20,973 nt of DNA, taken from Firmicutes bacterium CAG:95 (GTDB lineage Bacteria; Bacillota; Clostridia; Lachnospirales; Lachnospiraceae). Both the position numbers and the translations under genes were made by a program. The stretch covers positions 54,364 through 75,336 of the forward strand of contig FR902977.1 in NCBI GenBank assembly GCA_000438155.1. Reading direction: 5' to 3'. The notes beneath the pieces were generated by a model. It had not been told where the DNA came from, did not search any database, and saw only the letters and a program-made list of their open reading frames with translations. This document shows positions 7,707 to 15,516 of this stretch, piece by piece (position 1 is the first letter of the stretch; each line of letters starts with the position of its first letter).

Positions 7707-7775
7707 AAATTTTTAACAATTAATCTCACTTTTGTTTAGCTAATTTTTCTAACCTAAAAAGATTAATTTAATTAA

Positions 7776-7803
7776 ATTATAAATTAAATGAATTAATTGT
7801 CAA
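7776..7803 (-). promoter_or_regulatory. Alpha-galactosidase/lacI promoter
   Basis: On the minus strand a perfect TTGACA (7803-7798), a 16-base spacer and a perfect TATAAT (7781-7776) form a near-ideal sigma-A promoter. Transcription would start near 7769, giving a leader of about 255 bases before the ATG at 7514, with the three-stem element inside it. It begins 47 bases after the stop of the cNMP-like gene. No clear terminator separates them. The rest of the 335-base gap is AT-rich with no gene. Confidence 0.7.
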
Positions 7804-7849
7804 GGTTGAAACCTCATCTTACATTACTGTTCCCTTCTGAATCAGCTTC

Positions 7850-10132
7850 TTATCTTTCTAAAAATTCCTGTTCCCGCAGGATCTCATCCGGCACAGCTTT
7901 CCCCGAATTCCGCTGCTTCTGAATCAGGTTATCCATACGGTGCTTCTTCTGCCCCTGCTTCACGTAATAGCGTGCGATCATCTCTTTATACATGGGATTA
8001 ATTTCCAGTTTATCACGGATCTCCTTTGCAAAAGTACAGTAGGTAAACAGAATACTTCTTACTACCTTGTTCAGTCTCGGTGATCCACTGCTTTCATACA
8101 ATACCCATACACAGTAATCCTTCACAAACATTTCCTTGAAGTTATTCTTCGCACGCACCAGATCGTTCTTGATCTTTTCCTTAACATCGGAGGAAAGCTC
8201 ATTATTCTTCTTATAAAACTGTGCATAGTCAAAGTACTCACTGGTAAGGGAACGCTCCGAAACATCATTCCATCTGGCTCCCTGCTCTCTCTTGCACATC
8301 TCCCAGCGGAACTGTCCGGTGAGGCGCAGGATCGACATCTGCAAATCCTCCAGATGGAACAGGGAAAGCATCATTCTTGCCGGTGTCGTTCTTCTCTTTC
8401 CTTCAATTTCCTGCCACATAATACCTCTGGTACCGATATTCGGCATCAGGATAAAGTCCGGCAGTACCTCGACATGAATATATTCCTTGGAAATTCCCTC
8501 ATCCGGATTCGTATAAATCGTTTCCCTGTAATATGCACTGTAATCCACGCCCCGGATTCCATTCATAATCTGTTCCACACGGTCTGCACTTACAACTGCT
8601 GAATCCAGCGTTTTTAACAGATTATGCTCGGAAAAGATCGGACAATAGGTACTGATATGTCCGCTTGTTGTCTTATCCACCGTTGGGAATACATTTTCCA
8701 GTTCATACATGACTCTGGATTCCGGTGTCCGTAATAAAATCGCCTCTTCTTCCTTCGTAATCCTGGCAAGACGCTGCTGCTCATGCAGATAATCCGCATA
8801 ATCCATGTCAAATTCATTACGGCTCGGCTCCTTCTGTCCATGGTAAATCGCCATCAGCCATTCATAATAGGAATAAACGCCACGCTTCGGATCAGTCGGA
8901 ATCTGCTCTGCCATGCGGTACAAGGCAACCGCATTCTCCATTCCTGCCAGCTCCTCATCCATATAACCGAAATTAAAGAGCATCTTCACAACCTTCGGAA
9001 CGGCAGTATCCTTCACGCTCTTCTGGAAAGCCTGAATATAAATCTGATTAAAGCTCTTAGTTATTCCTGCCCGCAGCATACGCGCATCGTCTTCAGTACT
9101 GTTCTTATTCACCAGATGTTTGTAGGTCTCCACACGCTTCCGGAATTCTGCTGCCAGATCCGGTTCACATTCTGCATACTGCAGAATCTGATCAAGAGAA
9201 TTCTTAAGCTTTCCAACAATATCCTCATCCAGCTGGGCTGCTGCCTCTGCCTGCCGCTTCACCAGCTCTCCAATCTGCGCCATCCTGTTCTCACAGTCTG
9301 CTTTTCTTGCCGCAAAAAAATCCTTCTGCGCATAACCCTGTTTTTCAAGCTGGCTTAAGGTTCCTGTCAGCACCTTCTTTACCAGTATCACAGAAATATC
9401 CTTCAAACCATTCTTCTTTACAATTTTTTCATAAAGGGAAAGATACAGCTCCAGAAGATCCAGACCACTTTCATTCATCAGCAGCTCACAAACCTCCTGA
9501 ATATGATCCTTCATTCTTCCGTACAGTCCTGCCATCTGATTCATATCATCACAGGTTTTCGACATAAATCCGACTACAAAATTCATATCTGTCTTGTTCT
9601 TATCCCACACGGAAAGCATCTGCTCCATAGTACTGTAATATCCAGAAATCCAGTCCGGAATCTTTTCCTCCTGCGGAATATTGGAAAGCTCTTCATAACG
9701 CTCCAGTTCCCCCGGCGAAATATGGTTGTTCTCGCAGATCCGTATATAATTCTCATAGCTGCCGGTCAGATAGTCCTGCATCATATCACTGACCGTCTGC
9801 ACTTCCTTATAATGAAGCAGAAGTTCATTGAGCTGCCGGAACAGGGACGATTGAAAATACCGCACCACCTCACCGTGCTCCTTAAAAAACTTCTTCAGCT
9901 CCGGCACCTTTGATGGATAATCCACAACTGCCAGATTCTCCTTCGCCACATATCGGAAATTTGCCTCCTTGTGAATCAGATCCGGGAGACCAATCACATC
10001 TCCACTATGAAGCTCATAGGAACCGCCCTCAAAACTAACCACTGCCGTTCCTCTCATAATCATCATTAATCCGTTCAGCTTCTGACCACTTTCGTATATT
10101 ACCGTTCCCTTCAAAATTTCTCGCATTCCCAT
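7850..10132 (-). CDS. Protein with degenerate cyclic-nucleotide-binding N-domain and large unrecognised C-terminal region
   Basis: A 760-residue protein not recognised as a characterised family. Residues about 5-95 look like the beta-roll of CRP-type sensors: ILKGTVIYESGQKLNGLMMI, a MRGTAVVSFEGG turn, then LHSGDVIGLPDL. The phosphate-binding cassette is poor: after GDVIG the usual Glu-Leu and the Arg-Ser/Thr-Ala motif are absent, so cAMP binding is doubtful. The middle (about 100-400) is mostly helical and charged. The C-terminal half has conserved-looking Trp/Tyr-rich segments (RGIMWQEIEGKRRTTPARMM, LTGQFRWEMCKREQGARW, DYCVWVLYESSGSPRLNK) with no known motif. No helix-turn-helix, membrane span or signal peptide is visible, so it is unlikely to be a CRP-type transcription factor. 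It follows glycerol kinase by 21 bases, with AGGTGG before the ATG, so it is probably the last gene of the glycerol cluster. Its function is unknown. Confidence 0.8.
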   Translation of the reverse strand: MGMREILKGTVIYESGQKLNGLMMIMRGTAVVSFEGGSYELHSGDVIGLPDLIHKEANFRYVAKENLAVVDYPSKVPELKKFFKEHGEVVRYFQSSLFRQLNELLLHYKEVQTVSDMMQDYLTGSYENYIRICENNHISPGELERYEELSNIPQEEKIPDWISGYYSTMEQMLSVWDKNKTDMNFVVGFMSKTCDDMNQMAGLYGRMKDHIQEVCELLMNESGLDLLELYLSLYEKIVKKNGLKDISVILVKKVLTGTLSQLEKQGYAQKDFFAARKADCENRMAQIGELVKRQAEAAAQLDEDIVGKLKNSLDQILQYAECEPDLAAEFRKRVETYKHLVNKNSTEDDARMLRAGITKSFNQIYIQAFQKSVKDTAVPKVVKMLFNFGYMDEELAGMENAVALYRMAEQIPTDPKRGVYSYYEWLMAIYHGQKEPSRNEFDMDYADYLHEQQRLARITKEEEAILLRTPESRVMYELENVFPTVDKTTSGHISTYCPIFSEHNLLKTLDSAVVSADRVEQIMNGIRGVDYSAYYRETIYTNPDEGISKEYIHVEVLPDFILMPNIGTRGIMWQEIEGKRRTTPARMMLSLFHLEDLQMSILRLTGQFRWEMCKREQGARWNDVSERSLTSEYFDYAQFYKKNNELSSDVKEKIKNDLVRAKNNFKEMFVKDYCVWVLYESSGSPRLNKVVRSILFTYCTFAKEIRDKLEINPMYKEMIARYYVKQGQKKHRMDNLIQKQRNSGKAVPDEILREQEFLER

Positions 10133-10153
10133 TATAAATCCGCCACCTCTTCT

Positions 10154-11665
10154 CTACCCTGTAATCCTGTCCTCATCATCTGCCCAGACGAGCGCACAGC
10201 GAACTGCTCTCCTCCAGCCCTTCAGAAGCTGTCTGCGGTGTTCTTCTCCCATCTGATGGGTAAACTCCGTTGACAACTGCCAGTTTTCCTTAATTTCATC
10301 TCTATCCTTATAATAGCCGCAGGCAAGTCCTGCAAGGTATGCGGCACCAAGTGCCGTTGTTTCAATACATTCCGGCCGGTAAACTCTTGCTCCGAGAATA
10401 TCTGACTGAAACTGCATCAGAAAATCATTTGCACTCGCACCACCATCCACCTTCAATCCTGCAATGGATACCTCCACATCCTCTTCCATGGCATGGAGTA
10501 CATCTGCAGACTGGTATGCAATGGATTCCAGGGTTGCCCGGATAAAGTGCTCCTTCTGGCAGCCTCTGGTAATTCCGACAATCGTTCCTCTCGCATAGGG
10601 ATCCCAGTAGGGCGCCCCCATACCGGCAAAGGCCGGAACCAGGTAAACTCCCCCGGTATCCTCTGCTCCATTTGCATACTTCTCTGTTTCGGATGCCTTT
10701 TTAATCATCCGCATGCCATCACGCAGCCACTGGATCGCCGCCCCTGCTACGAACACGCTTCCTTCCAGTGCATATTCCACCTGATCAGAGGTACTCGCCG
10801 CGATGGTGGTGAGCAGTCCATGCTTTGAAGCAATAGCTTCCCGTCCGGTATTCATTAATAAGAAGCATCCGGTTCCATAGGTATTCTTTACCTGTCCCTT
10901 TTCAAAGCAGCACTGTCCGAAAAGTGCCGCCTGCTGATCCCCTGCAATTCCCGCAATCGGTATCTCACCACCCAGAACAGAGCTCTCGGTATAGCCATAG
11001 ATACAGCTTGACGGCTTCACCTTCGGAAGCATGCATTCCGGGATACGGAAAAGGGCAAGCAGCTCCTTATCCCAACAAAGCTTATGAATGTCAAACAGCA
11101 TCGTTCTGGATGCATTCGTATAATCTGTCACATGAACCTCACCCTTCGTGAGATTATATATCAGCCAGCTGTCCACGGTTCCAAACAGCAGTTCTCCACG
11201 TTCTGCACGCTCTCTGGCTCCGTCCACATGATCCAGGATCCATGCAATCTTCGTTGCACTGAAATATGCATCGGGGATAAGTCCTGTCTTTTCTTTAATT
11301 AAATCACTGTAACCCAGTGCCACCAGCTCATCAATCCGGTCTGCCGTTCTCCGGCACTGCCATACAATGGCATTATAAATGGGTTCGCCGCTCTTCAGGT
11401 CCCAGATAATGGTTGTTTCACGCTGATTCGTAATGCCGATTGCCGCAATGTCCTCCGGCTGCGCCATGACCTTCGCCATCGCCTCTGTCGTAACAGCAAG
11501 CTGGGAAGCCCAGATTTCTCTCGGATCATGCTCCACCCACCCCGGCTGTGGATAAATCTGTGAGAATTCCTTCTGTGCCATACTGTGAATCTTCCCGTTC
11601 TTTTCAAATAGAATACACCGGGAGCTGGTCGTCCCCTGATCCAATGCCATAAGATATTTTGCCAT
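10154..11665 (-). CDS. glpK: Glycerol kinase
   Basis: A 503-residue FGGY-family kinase, the exact usual length of GlpK, that converts glycerol and ATP to glycerol-3-phosphate in the cytoplasm. Visible signatures: ALDQGTTSSRCILF (phosphate-binding loop, residues 7-20), GWVEHDP, NQRETTIIWD and the glycerol-contacting YNAIVWQCRRT, GTVDSWLIYNLT, GIAGDQQAALFGQ, NTYGTGCFLL, FAGMGAPYWDPYARGTIVGI and KVDGGASANDFLMQ. The ATG has AGGAGG seven bases upstream, overlapping the stop region of the preceding oxidoreductase gene, which suggests translational coupling. In enterococci and bacilli a His in a YHFFG-like loop near residue 230 is phosphorylated by the PTS protein HPr; here that loop reads ESSVLGGEIPIAG, with Val in place of His. 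No glycerol facilitator gene is in the window. Confidence 0.97.
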   Translation of the reverse strand: MAKYLMALDQGTTSSRCILFEKNGKIHSMAQKEFSQIYPQPGWVEHDPREIWASQLAVTTEAMAKVMAQPEDIAAIGITNQRETTIIWDLKSGEPIYNAIVWQCRRTADRIDELVALGYSDLIKEKTGLIPDAYFSATKIAWILDHVDGARERAERGELLFGTVDSWLIYNLTKGEVHVTDYTNASRTMLFDIHKLCWDKELLALFRIPECMLPKVKPSSCIYGYTESSVLGGEIPIAGIAGDQQAALFGQCCFEKGQVKNTYGTGCFLLMNTGREAIASKHGLLTTIAASTSDQVEYALEGSVFVAGAAIQWLRDGMRMIKKASETEKYANGAEDTGGVYLVPAFAGMGAPYWDPYARGTIVGITRGCQKEHFIRATLESIAYQSADVLHAMEEDVEVSIAGLKVDGGASANDFLMQFQSDILGARVYRPECIETTALGAAYLAGLACGYYKDRDEIKENWQLSTEFTHQMGEEHRRQLLKGWRRAVRCALVWADDEDRITG

Positions 11666-11677
11666 ACTGTATACCTC

Positions 11678-13084
11678 CTATTCCAATGCAGATGTTGCCA
11701 CGATATCAATTCCGGTATCCGCAATATTGGAAATCAGGATATCCCCTACCCGTACCGGTGCTGATGCCACCGCCTTACGGAGAATCCCCATACATTCGCC
11801 AATCTTTCCCTTCGGGATTTCGCCATTTGTTTTCACGGAAACCACCTGGTTTCTTCTGCCCTCTACCCTGATTAAAGAGGTCAGTGTCCGGACAGGTGCC
11901 GTAAATTCATTCCTTGCGTAGGCCTCACCCTTCGGACAGGTATTCCCTGTAATATCAAGTGTTCCGTCATCCTTCCTCTTAACGGTAACCAGACACCCCA
12001 GCGGGCATCCGATACAGATCACCTGACTGTTTTTATCAAATCCTTCCGGAATCGTATTCTTGGATTTGGCAGGTATTTTCGGGCGGACCGCTTCTCCCCA
12101 GTCCTCTTCTCCCTGTAATATATGTTCTGCTGCATATTCTCCTGCATGAACCGCTTCCTCCGATACATGATCCACAAGATCATGCACATGAAGAACATTT
12201 CCGCAGGCAAAAACACCTTCGACCGTTGTTTCCAGCTTTGCATTAACTACAGGTCCCTGTGTCATGGAGTCCATCTGTACACCGGCCTGGATACTCAGCT
12301 CATTCTCCGGAATCAGGCCACAGGAAAGCAGAAGCGTATCACATTCCACATACTGTTCACTACCCGGAACCGGTTTCAGGTTCTCATCCACTTTGGAAAT
12401 CGTAACACCCTCAATCCGGTCTGCTCCATGAATTTCCGTTACTGTATGGCTAAGCATCAGTGGAATATCATAATCGTCCAGACACTGTGCAATATTTCTC
12501 CGTAAGCCGCCCGAATACGGCATAATCTCCGCAACCAGCTTCACCCTGGCACCCTGCAGTGTCATACGTCTTGCCATAATCAGGCCGATATCTCCTGATC
12601 CTAATACAACGACACTCTTGCCCGGAAGCCTGCCCTCGATATTGACATAACGCTGTGCTGTTCCGGCAGAGAATACTCCAGCCGGACGATATCCCGGAAT
12701 GTTCATGGCTCCACGGGAACGTTCCCTGCAACCCATGGCAAGCACCACGGCCTTGCACTCGATCCGAAACATGCCCTGTTCCTTATTCATCGCGGTAACC
12801 ACACAGTTCTTACCGCCCTGCACATCCACCACCATCGTATTCAGCAGATACTTCACATGGGAAGCCTTTACCTTCTCTACATAGCGGTTCGCATATTCCG
12901 GTCCCGTGAGCTCTTCCTTAAAGGTATGAAGTCCGAAGCCATTGTGAATACACTGGTTCAGAATTCCACCAAGCTCTTTGTCCCTCTCAAGGATCAGAAT
13001 GTCCTTAATTCCTTTTTCTTCTGCGGCAAGGGCTGCTGCCATGCCCGCAGGTCCACCACCAATCACAACAAGTTCTGCTTTCAT
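11678..13084 (-). CDS. FAD-dependent oxidoreductase fused to a DUF1667 cysteine domain (glycerol-3-phosphate oxidation)
   Basis: A 468-residue protein. Residues 1-325 are a pyridine-nucleotide-disulfide type flavoprotein: FAD-binding VVIGGGPAGMAAALAAEEKG (6-25), the FLNQC-like LGGILNQCIHNGFG (38-51), a second dinucleotide fold VVVLGSGDIGLIMARRM and the C-terminal FAD motif GVFACGNVLHVHDLVD. After a linker (about 326-350), residues 354-468 are a DUF1667 domain with CIGCPLGC (Cys357, 360, 364) and GNTCPKGEAYA (Cys383), a probable metal or iron-sulfur site. In many Firmicutes the two parts are separate genes beside a GlpA-type gene. The ORF opens at 13159, but the ATG at 13084 has GGAGG upstream, lies one base after the preceding stop and starts at the FAD motif. 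It probably relays electrons from glycerol-3-phosphate; the acceptor is unknown. Confidence 0.88.
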   Translation of the reverse strand: MKAELVVIGGGPAGMAAALAAEEKGIKDILILERDKELGGILNQCIHNGFGLHTFKEELTGPEYANRYVEKVKASHVKYLLNTMVVDVQGGKNCVVTAMNKEQGMFRIECKAVVLAMGCRERSRGAMNIPGYRPAGVFSAGTAQRYVNIEGRLPGKSVVVLGSGDIGLIMARRMTLQGARVKLVAEIMPYSGGLRRNIAQCLDDYDIPLMLSHTVTEIHGADRIEGVTISKVDENLKPVPGSEQYVECDTLLLSCGLIPENELSIQAGVQMDSMTQGPVVNAKLETTVEGVFACGNVLHVHDLVDHVSEEAVHAGEYAAEHILQGEEDWGEAVRPKIPAKSKNTIPEGFDKNSQVICIGCPLGCLVTVKRKDDGTLDITGNTCPKGEAYARNEFTAPVRTLTSLIRVEGRRNQVVSVKTNGEIPKGKIGECMGILRKAVASAPVRVGDILISNIADTGIDIVATSALE

Positions 13085-13085
13085 C

Positions 13086-14612
13086 CTACAAGTCCTCCCC
13101 ATCTTCTTCCGGAAGTACATAATAAGATCCTTCCTGTGCTTTCTGAATTCTGCTTTCATCTACCGACAATTCCCGTGCCAGAATCTCAACTACTCTCGGA
13201 TTACAGAAACCTGACTGGCATCGTCCCATCCCTGCACGCGTTCTGCGCTTCACGCCATCGGTTGTCGTTGCCCCGAGCGGACGGTGAATGGCATCCAGAA
13301 TCTCACCTTCAGACACCATCTCACATCGGCAAATGATATTGGCATAGGCCGGATTCTGCTGAATCAGAGCATGCCGCTCTTCATCGGTTGCAAGTGCCAT
13401 GCTCGGTATTCCCTTTCTTTCTGCAATAAAATTGTCCTTCTTCTGTGGCTTCAAAATCCCGGCCACGAGGTCTGCCACATATTCTCCCGTTGCCGGAGCA
13501 CACGATAATCCCGGAGATTCCATGCCCGCCACATCAATAAATCCAGGCGCATCCGGCACTTCCCCGATCATAAAGTCGCCCTCTTTGTAATAAAGTCCTT
13601 CTTTATTCTTAAGCGCCGTTCCCTTTACAAGTCTTGCGCGAAGTCCTGCAAAAGAAGTAATCACCTGACGAAGCGGCACTTCCTTCACGCTTAAGGCTGC
13701 CTTTTCTTTCACAAGGTCAAGACCTGCGCTTGAGGTATCCACGCCCTCTTTGTCTTCCTGATCCTCTGCGGTGGGTCCGATCAGCAGATTACCGTGAACC
13801 GTAGGAGTTACGAGAATTCCCTTGCCCAGTGCGGTAGGAAGCTGGAAAAGCGTATGGCTCACCATCTTTCCGACACTCTTGTCACAAAGGAGATACTCTC
13901 CCTTGCGGGGTTCGATCTCAATCTTCTGATCACTTACCATATTATGAATCCGGTCTGCATAAACGCCCGCTGCATTAATCACTACCTTTGCTTCGTAATC
14001 CTTCTGTGTCCCATCGGAAGCGGTAGTGTGGATCCGGTATGCTCCTCTTCCACTGTCTTCCGGTGCTGTGTCTGCATGAATCTTCTCAATTCCGGTTACT
14101 TCCGTTCCAAGATAAAATTCCACGCCGTTCACTGCTGCATTTTCTGCAAGTGCAATCGTAAGTCCGAACGGACAGACAATTCCCCCTGTAGGCACATAAA
14201 GAGCAGCCACTACCTGATCGCCGATCTCCGGCTCCAGCTTTAGCAGCTCCTCTCTTTCTACAATACGCAGATCCTCCACACCATTCTGTTCTCCGCGGTG
14301 TAAAAGCTCCTCTAATTTATCCCGATCCTTTTCATCAAAGCACAGCACCAGGGAACCGTTCTGCTCATAGGCAAAATCAAGCTCCTTCGAAAGCTGCCGG
14401 ATCATCCGGCTTCCTGCCACATTCAGCTTCGCCTTTAATGTTCCGCTCTTGGCATCATATCCGGCATGGGCAATGCCGCTGTTTGCCTTCGAGGTTCCCT
14501 CGCAGATATCCGTACAGCGTTCCAGCACTGCCGTCTTCAGCTGATACTTCGATAATTCCCGTGCGATGGCACTTCCGTTTACCCCTGCCCCAATAATCAC
14601 TACATCATACAT
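13086..14612 (-). CDS. glpA: GlpA-type FAD-dependent glycerol-3-phosphate dehydrogenase with C-terminal BFD-like [2Fe-2S] domain
   Basis: A 508-residue flavoprotein of the DAO/GlpA family. MYDVVIIGAGVNGSAIAREL is the FAD-binding fold at the N-terminus; NSGIAHAGYDAKSGTLKAKL and VINAAGVYAD are typical of glycerol-3-phosphate oxidases and dehydrogenases, as is FAGLRAR near residue 325. The last ~85 residues carry four cysteines as CRC (428, 430) and CQSGFC (465, 470), the BFD-like [2Fe-2S] pattern seen in anaerobic GlpA. The frame opens with a TTG at 14630, but the ATG at 14612 has AAGGAAGGG upstream and begins directly at the FAD motif, so it is preferred. It overlaps nothing, is one base from the next gene and follows the alarmone synthetase stop by 36 bases. 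With the fused oxidoreductase and glycerol kinase it would convert glycerol to dihydroxyacetone phosphate. The symbol reflects family, not proven function. Confidence 0.88.
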   Translation of the reverse strand: MYDVVIIGAGVNGSAIARELSKYQLKTAVLERCTDICEGTSKANSGIAHAGYDAKSGTLKAKLNVAGSRMIRQLSKELDFAYEQNGSLVLCFDEKDRDKLEELLHRGEQNGVEDLRIVEREELLKLEPEIGDQVVAALYVPTGGIVCPFGLTIALAENAAVNGVEFYLGTEVTGIEKIHADTAPEDSGRGAYRIHTTASDGTQKDYEAKVVINAAGVYADRIHNMVSDQKIEIEPRKGEYLLCDKSVGKMVSHTLFQLPTALGKGILVTPTVHGNLLIGPTAEDQEDKEGVDTSSAGLDLVKEKAALSVKEVPLRQVITSFAGLRARLVKGTALKNKEGLYYKEGDFMIGEVPDAPGFIDVAGMESPGLSCAPATGEYVADLVAGILKPQKKDNFIAERKGIPSMALATDEERHALIQQNPAYANIICRCEMVSEGEILDAIHRPLGATTTDGVKRRTRAGMGRCQSGFCNPRVVEILARELSVDESRIQKAQEGSYYVLPEEDGEDL

Positions 14613-14648
14613 ACGAAACCCTTCCTTCAATTTATTATCTTGATCCGT

Positions 14649-15377
14649 CTACTCATTATTTTCATCGGAAAGCTCAATGGTATACCGGATCTCCTGCATC
14701 CGCAGATCAAGCTCTGCACTGGTCTCTGCACACGCACCAAGCTCCGTGGAGATCTTCTCCAAAAGCTCCGGAGAAAGCTCCTTTTTATAACGCATCTGAT
14801 GCTCCAGGTTTGCCCAGAATTCCATGGCAATCGTCCGTAACTGCACCTCTACCTTCACATTCCGCTTTTCATTCTGAAGAAAGATCGGAACACTGATAAT
14901 CAGATGCAGACTCCGGTAACCATTCCCTTTGGGATTCCGGATGTAATCCTTCATTTCAATCAAGGTCACATCATCCTGCCGGATCAGACAATCTGCAAGC
15001 ATATAAATATCATCAATAAAGCAGCAGATCACCCGCACTCCGGCAATATCAAACAGATTTCCCTCTATGGATTCCAGTGTAACCGGAAGACGCTTTCTCT
15101 TCAGCTTACCAAAGATACTTTCCGGTGCCTTCAGTCTGGATTTAATACTTTCAATCGGGTTATGGTCACTCTGCAGGGAAAGCTCCTCGTTTAAAACCTT
15201 GAACTTCGTCTCTACCTCCATAATGGCGCAGCGATACCGGCTCATCAGGCCCTTGGCATCATGCAGCAGCTCCATGAAATGATCCATTTCATCCAGCTTT
15301 GGCAGCTGTTTTATTACTGCAGTATTCTCCTGTATTTCTTCGATAACGTTATTTGGGTTATTTTCTATTGCTTCCAC
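14649..15377 (-). CDS. Small alarmone synthetase, RelA/SpoT synthetase domain ((p)ppGpp synthesis)
   Basis: A 242-residue single-domain (p)ppGpp synthetase of the RelP/RelQ kind, which transfers pyrophosphate from ATP to GDP or GTP. Seen motifs: PIESIKSRLKAPESIFGKL, FDIAGVRVICCF, the substrate-binding GNGYRSLHL (about 151-159) and EVQLRTIAMEFWANLEHQMRYK (about 177-198), which hold the catalytic and Mg-binding residues of the family. No hydrolase, TGS or ACT domain is present. Start: the frame runs to an ATG at 15488 without a ribosome site; a GTG at 15377 has AGAGGA seven bases upstream, a plausible promoter in front (TTAACA, 17, TATACC) and gives the normal length, so it is used. It is followed after 36 bases by the GlpA-type gene with no promoter seen between, so it probably heads the glycerol cluster. 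Confidence 0.9.
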   Translation of the reverse strand: MEAIENNPNNVIEEIQENTAVIKQLPKLDEMDHFMELLHDAKGLMSRYRCAIMEVETKFKVLNEELSLQSDHNPIESIKSRLKAPESIFGKLKRKRLPVTLESIEGNLFDIAGVRVICCFIDDIYMLADCLIRQDDVTLIEMKDYIRNPKGNGYRSLHLIISVPIFLQNEKRNVKVEVQLRTIAMEFWANLEHQMRYKKELSPELLEKISTELGACAETSAELDLRMQEIRYTIELSDENNE

Positions 15378-15516
15378 TGTAAATTCCTCTTGTATCTGTT
15401 TATATTTCGGTATAGAATGGATAGGCTGTATTGTTAATGCGGCCAAAAAACCAAATGTCTGCTCCGCAGCCGCTTGTTTTCTTTGCATTTAATTACATCA
15501 TACCACAGGTGAAGAA
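15378..15516. promoter_or_regulatory. Divergent promoter region between alarmone synthetase and MATE exporter
   Basis: For the synthetase (minus strand) one candidate is TTAACA (15437-15432), a 17-base spacer and TATACC (15414-15409), which gives a ~25-base leader with AGAGGA at 15390-15385. A second candidate is an extended -10, TGGTATGAT, with TATGAT at 15502-15497 and TTGTTT 17 bases upstream (15525-15520). It starts inside the MATE gene and lies eight bases before the alternative ATG at 15488. For MATE (plus strand) AGGTGA at 15507-15512 is the ribosome site; no convincing promoter could be picked. Confidence 0.45.

Noticed and set aside
7800..7850. A terminator after the cNMP-like gene
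   Set aside because: Only a tiny CTGA/TCAG pairing is visible and no T run follows on the minus strand, so no terminator is called.
8783..9358. A 191-codon plus-strand frame opposite the cNMP-like gene
   Set aside because: Because the gene below is of unknown function the frame was considered, but the minus-strand frame is 760 codons, has a ribosome site and operon spacing, and the plus-strand product looks like a random translation.
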